Positions 55,066-61,277 of a DNA stretch of 61,277 bases are shown here, piece by piece. This DNA comes from Pricia antarctica (GTDB taxonomy: Bacteria > Bacteroidota > Bacteroidia > Flavobacteriales > Flavobacteriaceae): contig DRGL01000050.1 of assembly GCA_011050085.1 (NCBI GenBank), positions 1-61,277 on the forward strand, given 5' to 3'. The position numbers and the translations under genes are program-made. Position 1 is the stretch's first letter. The number at the start of each line of letters is the position of its first letter. Under the pieces are notes generated by a model. It had not been told where the DNA came from and did no database searches. It worked only from the letters and a program-made list of their open reading frames with translations.

Positions 55066-55521
55066 ATGAGAAAAATGACCACTTACAAGGATTTCGTAGG
55101 AGAACTTACGGCTAACTACAGACGAACCACAAGACCGACCGTACAAATAACACACTCAAAGGTCGCGGCCGATTTTATAAGGCCATATTTCGATTATGTA
55201 ATGGACGACCATGAGGAGGCCAAGGTCATACATGTCAACCATGAGAATATGATTGTGAACGTGCATCATGTCAGCTCGGGAACCGATACCGCAACTTTGA
55301 TACCGGTCAAGACCATAATCAGGGATGCGATACTCATTAAGACCACAGGGATTATCCTGGTGCATAATCATCCTAGTGGCCAGACCAGGTTTTCAAAGGC
55401 CGACATCGACATTAGCAAAAAGGTTGAAACCGCCTGTAGCTACTTTGATATAAGGTTTTTGGATAGTATGATACTAACTAGGGAATCCTATAGATCAATG
55501 AGAGATGAAGGGCTTTTATAG
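55066..55521 (+). CDS. RadC/JAB-domain protein
   Basis: 151 residues from the ATG at 55066 (55042 also possible). JAMM motif HNHPSGQTRFSKADID (residues ~104-119) with the expected His, His, Ser and Asp ligands, preceded by ILIKTTGIILV. It is shorter than chromosomal RadC and lacks the N-terminal helix-hairpin-helix part, as is usual for plasmid-borne copies. Molecular function unsettled despite the repair-protein name. Confidence 0.9.
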   Translation: MRKMTTYKDFVGELTANYRRTTRPTVQITHSKVAADFIRPYFDYVMDDHEEAKVIHVNHENMIVNVHHVSSGTDTATLIPVKTIIRDAILIKTTGIILVHNHPSGQTRFSKADIDISKKVETACSYFDIRFLDSMILTRESYRSMRDEGLL

Positions 55522-55531
55522 CCCTTTTTTT
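55509..55531 (+). terminator. Rho-independent terminator of the RadC-like gene
   Basis: Stem agggct/agccct, loop tttat, then seven T. It overlaps the stop codon at 55519-55521. Confidence 0.88.
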
Positions 55532-55546
55532 ATTCACGTTTTCTAT

Positions 55547-55577
55547 TTTGAATTGAGTACTCAAATGCGTACATTTG
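55547..55577 (+). promoter_or_regulatory. Bacteroidota-type promoter for the small HTH gene
   Basis: TTTG at 55547-55550, 19-nt spacer, TACATTTG at 55570-55577. The start codon is 28 bp further on. A catacagtatgg sequence overlaps the start, which may be an autoregulatory site. Confidence 0.72.
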
Positions 55578-55604
55578 TAATAGTTTAATTTTAAATCATA
55601 CAGT

Positions 55605-55817
55605 ATGGAAACCCTTAATTACGAACAGCAGCATATCAGGGATTGGTTATTAAAAAAGCCTCTTATCAATATCCGTAAACTAGAGGATATCGCAAAAGTT
55701 CCAAGGGCCACGATTCGACACTTTATCAATGAGAGAAGGAGCTTGCCTTTTAGCCACATGGATAAAGTTGTGGATGTTATAAGAGGATATGGCTATGTAC
55801 CCATGCTCCAAGAATAA
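55605..55817 (+). CDS. Small helix-turn-helix protein
   Basis: 70 residues. LINIRKLEDIAKVPRATIRH followed by FINERRSLP (residues ~21-50) is a lambda-repressor-like HTH. No other domain. Its own promoter is well formed. It may control the rep or par genes on the plasmid (inference). Confidence 0.7.
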   Translation: METLNYEQQHIRDWLLKKPLINIRKLEDIAKVPRATIRHFINERRSLPFSHMDKVVDVIRGYGYVPMLQE

Positions 55818-55858
55818 TGGAGCCAAAGAACCCGAAATAAACGATAGTTCTACCACCA

Positions 55859-56134
55859 ATGGCACAACCAAGATATAGGGCGATAATCAAAGTACTCTGC
55901 GAGGAGTGCCAGTTGAACGTGTCCACGAACAAGCGTATCGATGTAAAGTGCCGCAGCTGCGATTATAAAAAATACAATAATGTCAATAATCTTTTGACCT
56001 TTACCTCTTTTATTACCAAGGAGTTCCCCAATTGGATCTGGTTCAATATTTACGAGTATAAGAAGGGAGAAAACGGAGGGTTGCTCCGGAGTTTTCAACG
56101 GGGAAAGAACGAGCCTGCGACCAGGGCCATATAA
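55859..56134 (+). CDS. Small zinc-ribbon protein
   Basis: 91 residues. CEEC (residues ~14-17) and CRSC (~31-34) form a four-Cys zinc ribbon, followed by an aromatic segment (FPNWIWFNIYEYKK) and a basic tail. No family is recognised. It probably binds nucleic acid (inference from the ribbon). Confidence 0.6.
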   Translation: MAQPRYRAIIKVLCEECQLNVSTNKRIDVKCRSCDYKKYNNVNNLLTFTSFITKEFPNWIWFNIYEYKKGENGGLLRSFQRGKNEPATRAI

Positions 56135-56169
56135 AAAGCGAAACAACACAAAGGTCATCTCGCTTTTTT
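56133..56169. terminator. Bidirectional terminator between the zinc-ribbon and rep genes
   Basis: Stem aaaaagcga / tcgcttttt with an 18-nt loop, A-run on one side and T-run on the other. It lies between convergent genes. Confidence 0.65.
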
Positions 56170-56279
56170 AAAACAAACTTGCGTTTGATTTCTTCGAGAT
56201 AAAAATACAAATTCCAGATCAAACTTCTTTGGTTTTTTGACCTTTATTCATCCGGCCATAATGGAACAGCTGCGGACGC

Positions 56280-57269
56280 TTAGTTGCTTCGGTTGAGAAT
56301 GAGCTTATGAAAGGCCTCTATAAAATTTTCCTGTTTGAGAAGGTATCGGCGGTTCTCATACTCTATGGCGGACATATATGACAGGTCATATTTTTTGGCC
56401 AACCCGCCGAGCATGGCCTCGTCCTTCGAACTCAGTCCGTACATACGGGTGAACTCCGAAATCTTTATGGCCGTGCGCTTGGGTTCGTAGGCAACGTTTT
56501 TGGAAACCTTGTTGGTCTCATAGAATTTGAAGGTTATGCTATTAATTTTCGCACCACGTCCCCTGGTCGCTCCGGGAGTGACCCGGTTCAAGGTAAAATT
56601 GAAGCTCTTATCGGAAAAGGTGTCGAGCTCTTTTTTGCAAGGCTCGATTATCCGTGTGACAATTTTCCTGAGATCATCGTACTTGTCATGGATCTGGAAA
56701 TTTTCGCGTATCTGTTTTTCGCTTAGTTCCATGCCCTCTAACGAACCCTTTTTGAACCAATGGCATATGTACTGGTAGATAGTTAGATGATGTCTGTTGC
56801 CCGTCTGGAAGCCTACGTTGGACAGGTATGGTGTATATCCCTTGGAAAGGTCAACGAGCATATTGAACCAGTCCGCATTGATCTTTATATCGACGAAACT
56901 ATTGTTCACCGCATAGGTGGCCTCGTTTATAAAACCGGTAATGGTACGTGTCTCAATCTCTTCCCCTTCGTCCGTGGCCGTTCCATTAAGTATGATTTCC
57001 TTGTTCCGTATCGAGGAGAGCGCCTTATAAACTAAATTCAAATCGTTGCCCACTGTCAGGTCCTTCGGACGAAAGCGCATGACGACGTTATTGTCCAGGT
57101 CTACCTGGGAGCCTAATTTGATGAACTGGTGTTGTTTTATCTGTTGCAATACACGTATGACGATACGCGATTCATGGATGTTGAAGTCGAAATTCTTGGT
57201 CAGCAGGTAGGGCTGTGATACGCTCTTAGGCAGTTTGTTTACGTCTACACGCTCTATTTGATTTTTCAT
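56280..57269 (-). CDS. rep: Plasmid replication initiator (Rep_3 superfamily)
   Basis: 329 residues. Two winged-helix domains: SVSQPYLLTKNFDFNIHESR with RIVIRVLQQIKQ near the start, HHLTIYQYICHWFKKGSLEG and LSEKQIRENFQIHDKYDDLR in the middle, FNFTLNRVTPGATRGRGAKI, and ITFKFYETNK near the end. This matches Bacteroidota RepA/RepB initiators, which bind iterons and open the origin. Iterons lie directly upstream, so it also likely represses itself. Confidence 0.9.
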   Translation of the reverse strand: MKNQIERVDVNKLPKSVSQPYLLTKNFDFNIHESRIVIRVLQQIKQHQFIKLGSQVDLDNNVVMRFRPKDLTVGNDLNLVYKALSSIRNKEIILNGTATDEGEEIETRTITGFINEATYAVNNSFVDIKINADWFNMLVDLSKGYTPYLSNVGFQTGNRHHLTIYQYICHWFKKGSLEGMELSEKQIRENFQIHDKYDDLRKIVTRIIEPCKKELDTFSDKSFNFTLNRVTPGATRGRGAKINSITFKFYETNKVSKNVAYEPKRTAIKISEFTRMYGLSSKDEAMLGGLAKKYDLSYMSAIEYENRRYLLKQENFIEAFHKLILNRSN

Positions 57270-57280
57270 TATACCTTTGA

Positions 57281-57782
57281 CCGCAGTTGTTCCATTAACA
57301 AATATAGCATTATCCGTGAGTGTTCCAATAAAACGACTATAATGTTAATATAAATTGTTGATAACATGAAGTCTGAATGCCAGATTTTTATCCGTGGTTG
57401 TTCCAATACCCCGTCCGCAGTTGTTCCATTAAATCCGTCACTGTTCCATTAACTGTCCGTGGTTGTTCCAATAGTCATCCGCAGTTGTTCCAATAAACCT
57501 TTGGAAAGTGTTGCTATTGTTGAAATCTAGGGAAACCTTAATTTACTCTTATAATTCCCTTAATTACTCTTTTTTAATTTAAATATATAATTTAAAGTTT
57601 AAAAGGTTTCAAAACGGTCATAATTCTTGTTGATAACAAGAATTCCGCCAATTTTTCAACATATTTTTTGCTTTGCAAATTGGTGAAAAAGGTCAAAAAA
57701 TCATCCACAAAAAAAATTTGATGTAGGGTACTTGAAATAATTTGAAGATGTTCCGTGCCGTCCGTGGTTGTTCCATTAAACT
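57281..57782. other. Plasmid origin with at least eight iterons
   Basis: Repeats of the form tccgyrgttgttccawtaa begin near 57281, 57312, 57391, 57413, 57434, 57455, 57479 and 57760, mostly ~22 bp apart, so on the same DNA face. An AT-rich segment (57530-57720), a perfect 10-bp-arm palindrome (aattcttgtt-gat-aacaagaatt, 57622-57644) and a DnaA-box-like tcatccaca (57698-57706) lie inside. This is the classic layout of an iteron-controlled theta origin. Confidence 0.88.
57299..57306 (-). promoter_or_regulatory. rep promoter -7 element
   Basis: Complement TATATTTG fits TANNTTTG, 30 bp before the rep start and between two iterons, so Rep binding there would block transcription. Confidence 0.6.
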
Positions 57783-57805
57783 TAGGCATTATTCACTAAG
57801 CTAGT

Positions 57806-58861
57806 TCATTTCGCTTTTCTTTCAGCTTCTTTTTTTTGCTCGGCATCAGTTAAAGGTTTGTGCCATTCCCATAGTTCTTTGAGGGTTTTGAAATCTTGTG
57901 GAACTGGATTATTATTCCTAAATGCTTCGCTAGGCGTTATTGGTAAATAGTGACTGAAGTAACTTTCGCTTGTTCTTCTTGGATTTAATCCTAGAACTGA
58001 ATTAAAGTAGTCGTTTGCAGTATTGTAATGATGGGAATGTATAAAGCCCTCCCATCTTGCTACCAATTCATCTTCGGGTGTAATGTCGATTATCTCAAAT
58101 TGTTCCATTGCTCGGTCATCGGGGGTACCCCATGCATTATTTAGTAGAGACACAGCTTCTACATCCGAAACAGGCGCTCCATATCCAAAAATAGTGGCTC
58201 GAACTGTTCCTGATTGTTTAGTCAACCAAGATTTAGTTCGTTCCCATTCAATATTGATAAATTCATCATCTGTATAATTTTTTTGTTCTATGGGATATAA
58301 AAGTTTTGTTGGCTCAAAATAACCACCATCATGGCGCATATACATTCCGGCTGGTCCACATCTTTTGTCTTCTTCGCTATAGCCAATTGCCACGTTTCCA
58401 TGAAGAAATGAAAGATTTGGTAAATCTTTTGTAAATTTTCTATTTCTAGACCAAGCTTGATATAAAAATGGATCCCAATTAAATGTGGCAATTAGGTCTT
58501 TTTTTCTTAATGATAGGACCAAATAATCATAAATAGTAGGCTCATCAGGTAATTGCATGTCTCCAAAATAGATTTGAATTCTTTTTTCTATTTCTGTAAT
58601 CAATTCCGAATTCGGATTATCGTTGTGAAGATTTGTGTAAAGCGTTTCAAAATTTGATGCTCGTAAATTTTCGGGAATGGTATCAATTAAATCTTTCAGT
58701 CCCACAACTTCAATAAAATTGTCCATTGAAGGAAGCTTCTTTCCGCTTTTCTCAGGGTTTCGAATTGTAGAAGCTATACTTGCGCCCGCTCCTAAGATTA
58801 CGACGTGTCCACCACCGCCATAAACTTGGGTAATTCCTTCTTCTTTCGTCATTCCTGCCAT
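57806..58861 (-). CDS. SIR2-like NAD-binding protein (candidate defence effector)
   Basis: 351 residues. The Rossmann start VVILGAGASIAS (residues ~20-31), then ATFNWDPFLYQAW (~125-137) with the Asn and Asp that in SIR2 proteins contact NAD, and FLHGN (~152-156) with the His. These three motifs define SIR2-like domains, many of which hydrolyse NAD+ in phage defence (Thoeris, DSR and others). No second domain is recognised in the last 150 residues. The RipA-like membrane gene precedes it by 29 bp on the same strand. The pair lies beside the plasmid origin. NADase activity is inferred. Confidence 0.8.
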   Translation of the reverse strand: MAGMTKEEGITQVYGGGGHVVILGAGASIASTIRNPEKSGKKLPSMDNFIEVVGLKDLIDTIPENLRASNFETLYTNLHNDNPNSELITEIEKRIQIYFGDMQLPDEPTIYDYLVLSLRKKDLIATFNWDPFLYQAWSRNRKFTKDLPNLSFLHGNVAIGYSEEDKRCGPAGMYMRHDGGYFEPTKLLYPIEQKNYTDDEFINIEWERTKSWLTKQSGTVRATIFGYGAPVSDVEAVSLLNNAWGTPDDRAMEQFEIIDITPEDELVARWEGFIHSHHYNTANDYFNSVLGLNPRRTSESYFSHYLPITPSEAFRNNNPVPQDFKTLKELWEWHKPLTDAEQKKEAERKAK

Positions 58862-58890
58862 AGAGCTATTAGTTTGCTTCGTAGAATCCC

Positions 58891-59604
58891 TTACTTTACA
58901 TCAAAATGGCGTTTGTAAAACTTGACTTTTCTTTTTCCGAACAATCCGCGTCCGTATCCAAAACACATTGCGCATATAAAGTAACCTGTTGCAATTGTTG
59001 CGAGTATTACGACATAATCTATTTGGTTGATGTGTTTTGGGTCAAATGTTATGTTCTCGATGAAATATTTTACTCCAAGTATAAACCAAATCATTATAAA
59101 GAAACGACTTACAATGTCATTGATTTTTGATACTGAAAAAGTCTTATTTGATGTAACCGTTTTATATAGCGGTCCTGTTATTTTTTCTTCAAGCATATCA
59201 ACGTGTATTTCCCAATGTCTCTGCCAAGTCTTACTCCCACGATTTGTAAAACTCCATGCGAATGCGGTAACTAAACCAATACAAACCGTTACAAAACTAA
59301 TTTGTGGACTTTGTTCAAGCTTTTCGGAGCTCAATACGCTAAAATAACCAGCAAAAGATGCTACTTGAAATGCCCAAAAGTAATTTGCTCTTTTCCAATA
59401 ATTTTCAATTTCAAAATTCTTTGCCGCCCAAGATTGATTGTAAGCTTTTTCAATTTGTCCATCTGTTTTTCCTTCAATAAAAGTTTTTATATATTCTCTA
59501 TCGGTCATTTCTACTAATGCAGATTCATTGGTACGAAACCCGAAATCAATGATTTTATCAAAAAGGTTTCTCTTTTCCTTTTTTTCTTTCTTTTTATTTG
59601 TCAA
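58891..59604 (-). CDS. RipA-family-like membrane protein, partner of the SIR2-like protein
   Basis: 237 residues from a TTG start (no earlier ATG in frame). Basic N-terminus, conserved FEIENYWKRANYFWAFQVAS leading into helix 1 (~70-90), helix 2 FVTVCIGLVTAFAWSF, then NRGSKTWQRHWEIHVDMLEE and GPLYKT, then helices 3 and 4 (FFIMIWFILGVKYF; VVILATIATGYFICAMCFG). This pattern is what I recall of the RipA-family octameric membrane proteins. It is upstream in the operon, so it would be made first. A pore or membrane-anchor role is inference. Confidence 0.75.
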   Translation of the reverse strand: MTNKKKEKKEKRNLFDKIIDFGFRTNESALVEMTDREYIKTFIEGKTDGQIEKAYNQSWAAKNFEIENYWKRANYFWAFQVASFAGYFSVLSSEKLEQSPQISFVTVCIGLVTAFAWSFTNRGSKTWQRHWEIHVDMLEEKITGPLYKTVTSNKTFSVSKINDIVSRFFIMIWFILGVKYFIENITFDPKHINQIDYVVILATIATGYFICAMCFGYGRGLFGKRKVKFYKRHFDVK

Positions 59605-59629
59605 GATAAAGGTTTGTTTTAATGAGGGC

Positions 59630-59815
59630 TAACGACTCGGCTCAGTGCGGGGCGGACGCGAAACTACCTTTCCGCCACGCAATAGCAAAAATCTTTTGTT
59701 TTGGTTTTATCTTGTCCCGCGTAAAAGCAAAATCCAAAAGATTTTGCGGTGCTCGTCGGCACGCCCAGACCCTTGGTTTAGGCACTTACGTCCGCATTGA
59801 GTATAGCCATTGTTA
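59630..59815. repeat. Long imperfect palindrome (attC-like stem-loop site 1)
   Basis: Outer arms taacgactcggctcagtgcgg (59630-59650, one base short of exact) and ccgcattgagtatagccattgtta (59792-59815); inner arms gcaaaaatcttttg (59685-59698) and ccaaaagattttgc (59734-59747). The right edge coincides with the DinB stop codon. It separates the DinB gene from the RipA/SIR2 operon. Confidence 0.7.
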
Positions 59816-60370
59816 TCTGCTGGCTTTTCCAGCTAATATGTTGTTTGCCTGAACGATATGTCTTTCGTTATGATAAACAACGACCCTAAAAGTATCTCCG
59901 AGTTTCAATTTAATCAATTTTGAAATGCTTATGGCTGTTTTTGTTCTGTTCAAATTTATGTTCCTCGACTTGTCCAAGAGATCCAATATTCGTTCTTGTT
60001 GCAAAATAAAACAATCGATGGTCTTTTTGTCCAATGCCCTGCGGATTGGATTTTTGTCCTTAAATGTTTTCATTTTGTTCAATTTCTCCTTTGGCAGCAT
60101 ACTTTTCGCAAAATAATTACCTAAAACTCCAGATTTGAAATTCGTTGTCGGAAGTGTTTTTGAACTGTTGGTTTTAGTCTCGATTTCTGGGATATAAAAA
60201 TCGCCATATAGGTTTAAATGTTCAAAACACTCCAAAATACTCCAACTGTTCTCTCCGTTTCTAAAGTCCAACCGATCGATTGTTTGAAGGTTGAATTTTT
60301 CAGCTTGATTGATGTTTATTCGGGTTCTTTCTATCAAGTCCCGTATTAATGTCTCCGATTCTATGGTCAT
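59813..60370 (-). CDS. DinB-family protein
   Basis: 185 residues from the ATG at 60370 (the frame extends to a TTG at 60385). WSILECFEHLNLYGDFYIPE and VVYHNERHIVQANNIL carry the His residues expected for the DinB metal-binding four-helix bundle. Such proteins are thought to be metal-dependent hydrolases or thiol-transferases. It follows the Crp/Fnr gene on the same strand by 52 bp. Confidence 0.82.
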   Translation of the reverse strand: MTIESETLIRDLIERTRININQAEKFNLQTIDRLDFRNGENSWSILECFEHLNLYGDFYIPEIETKTNSSKTLPTTNFKSGVLGNYFAKSMLPKEKLNKMKTFKDKNPIRRALDKKTIDCFILQQERILDLLDKSRNINLNRTKTAISISKLIKLKLGDTFRVVVYHNERHIVQANNILAGKASR

Positions 60371-60422
60371 TGTTTTTTTGTTCAAAGATCGGGACAGTCA
60401 TTTACAAAAACATTGATCGATG

Positions 60423-60959
60423 TCAAGACTTTTTGATCCTTGATAATGATTCGGGCGCCATTCTTAGGTACGAGGCAATGTATTTGTTCGGAATTTCTTG
60501 GAACAGCTGCGGACTTCTTGCCAAAACTCTCTTATATCTCTCAACTGGCGAAGAGGTCAAAATATCCCGTTCCCGCTCCATTTGCTGAAAGATAAGGTCT
60601 CCGAGCATAATCTGCCAAATTTTAGTATTTTCCACCGAACTTTCTACAAAGTCCATAAATGTTGTTTTTTTGATAACTTTCAGTTCTGATTTTTTGATTG
60701 CCTGAATAAATAGATCGGAAGGTTTTTCGGTTATGAAGGAATCAAGGGCCGCGATAAAATTGTTTTTATAGCCGAAGCGAATTATGTTTTCTTCGAACCC
60801 GTCCAGCACGAATATTCTTAAACTCCCGTTTACGACAAGATAAAGATTCGTGTCCACGCTGCCTTTTACTTTTAGGTACTCTTTTCGACTTAATTCCAAA
60901 TGTTCATGCCATAAATTATGATGGTCTATTTTATTTATGAAATTTGAAATCGGGTTCAT
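60423..60959 (-). CDS. Crp/Fnr-family regulator (upstream of DinB gene)
   Basis: 178 residues: N-terminal cNMP-like beta-roll (DTNLYLVVNGSLRIFVLDGF, ~35-54), dimer helix and C-terminal HTH (IPNKYIASYLRMAPESLSRIKK, ~156-177). Same architecture as the 32418-32987 protein. The close DinB gene is its likely target. Confidence 0.9.
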   Translation of the reverse strand: MNPISNFINKIDHHNLWHEHLELSRKEYLKVKGSVDTNLYLVVNGSLRIFVLDGFEENIIRFGYKNNFIAALDSFITEKPSDLFIQAIKKSELKVIKKTTFMDFVESSVENTKIWQIMLGDLIFQQMERERDILTSSPVERYKRVLARSPQLFQEIPNKYIASYLRMAPESLSRIKKS

Positions 60960-60984
60960 AGTTTAGCTTGCAGATAACGTGTTT

Positions 60985-61092
60985 GTATATGATTAGTGGC
61001 GTGTTTAAGCACAGAATTTAGCAAATAAAAACTGAATAGAAAATCCGCGAGGATTTTCGTAAGTAAGCCAAAACCAGCCATTAATTATATAC
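60985..61092. repeat. Imperfect palindrome (attC-like stem-loop site 2)
   Basis: Outer arms gtatatgattagtggc (60985-61000) and gccattaattatatac (61077-61092), 13 of 16 paired. Inner perfect hairpin gaaaatcc-gcga-ggattttc at 61039-61058. Same build as site 1, on the other side of the Crp/DinB unit. Confidence 0.65.
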
Positions 61093-61174
61093 GGCTTAAG
61101 TTTGATTCTCTTTAAATTGATAGCATAATCAGAAAGAACAAAGAGAGGATTAAGGTTACTATATACGGTGAAGC

Positions 61175-61276
61175 TTACGACTTCGTCAACATTGATAATC
61201 CCCTCTCTTTTACTACTTCAAACACGTTCAGTTCTGTGAGGCCAGACCTCGTTTTCAAGTTGTTGTGATTAAGGTA
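61175..61276 (-). CDS. C-terminal end of a gene running out of the window
   Basis: Minus strand, open from the edge: YLNHNNLKTRSGLTELNVFE then VVKERGLSMLTKS and a stop at 61177-61175. Composition and the clean end suggest real coding sequence, but 33 residues are too few to name a family. Confidence 0.4.
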   Translation of the reverse strand, partial: YLNHNNLKTRSGLTELNVFEVVKERGLSMLTKS

Positions 61277-61277
61277 G

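Noticed and set aside
59630-61092. Canonical class 1-like integron
   Set aside because: No integrase gene is present and the core sites do not match GTTRRRY/RYYYAAC exactly; only an attC-like shape can be claimed.
1-61277. CRISPR arrays, tRNA or rRNA genes
   Set aside because: Repeats found are iterons, transposon ends or dispersed intergenic repeats; no regularly spaced direct repeats with unique spacers, cloverleaf or rRNA sequence was noticed on reading both strands.
1-61277. Circular plasmid closed by this window
   Set aside because: The left edge cuts a gene (CzcA-type) and the right edge cuts another frame; they do not join into one reading frame, so closure cannot be claimed.

Overview
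The window looks like accessory DNA, probably a plasmid or a plasmid-derived region, from a marine or soil Flavobacteriaceae member (Bacteroidota). The pointers are a type IX secretion sorting domain on the largest protein, Bacteroidota promoters (TTTG, about 19 nt, TANNTTTG), a fused CzcA-CzcC efflux protein, many lipoproteins, and a Rep gene with iterons plus a ParA cassette. The genus cannot be fixed from sequence alone. No rRNA, tRNA or CRISPR array was seen.

1-16.1 kb is a heavy-metal homeostasis island, nearly all on the + strand: the end of a CzcA-OMF fusion, its CzcB-like adaptor, a PII-like regulator, two Fur/Zur-type repressors, a ZIP transporter, a P1B-4 ATPase, a P1B-2 ATPase, a CDF-like protein, a four-helix Cys-rich metal-binding protein, an OsmC protein, a bestrophin, and repeated small SpoIIAA-like and membrane proteins. 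Metal would be exported by RND and P-type pumps, moved by ZIP and CDF proteins and buffered by the Cys-rich protein, under Fur-type control.

16.1-31.4 kb is a GC-richer segment with two secreted sugar-dehydrogenase-type proteins (a lipoprotein with a cytochrome c partner, and a 1784-residue multidomain T9SS cargo), an EEP-family hydrolase, a decayed AI-2E transporter and a YoeB-type toxin-antitoxin pair. Five sequences of Tn3-type 38-bp terminal-repeat form (GGGG...TAAG) punctuate it. One pair brackets a Tn3 remnant that an IS1182-family element has entered.

31.4-46.5 kb is AT-richer and cassette-like: a GNAT gene with a stop codon, Crp/Fnr and SDR genes, an AlbA_2-type protein, a group II intron with reverse transcriptase, a frameshifted AraC regulator, a SIS protein, an MmeI-like single-chain restriction-modification enzyme, a SLOG-type protein, SprT, ParA and a small ParA partner.

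46.6-53.9 kb is a Tn3-family transposon (tnpA, tnpR and a large envelope-protein cargo) with a perfect 5-bp target duplication. It splits a DUF3644 gene whose two halves lie on either side. 54-61 kb carries a RadC-like protein, a small HTH protein, Rep with at least eight iterons, a two-gene SIR2-like plus RipA-like membrane operon (the best candidate for an undescribed defence module), then DinB and Crp/Fnr genes enclosed by two long stem-loop sites.
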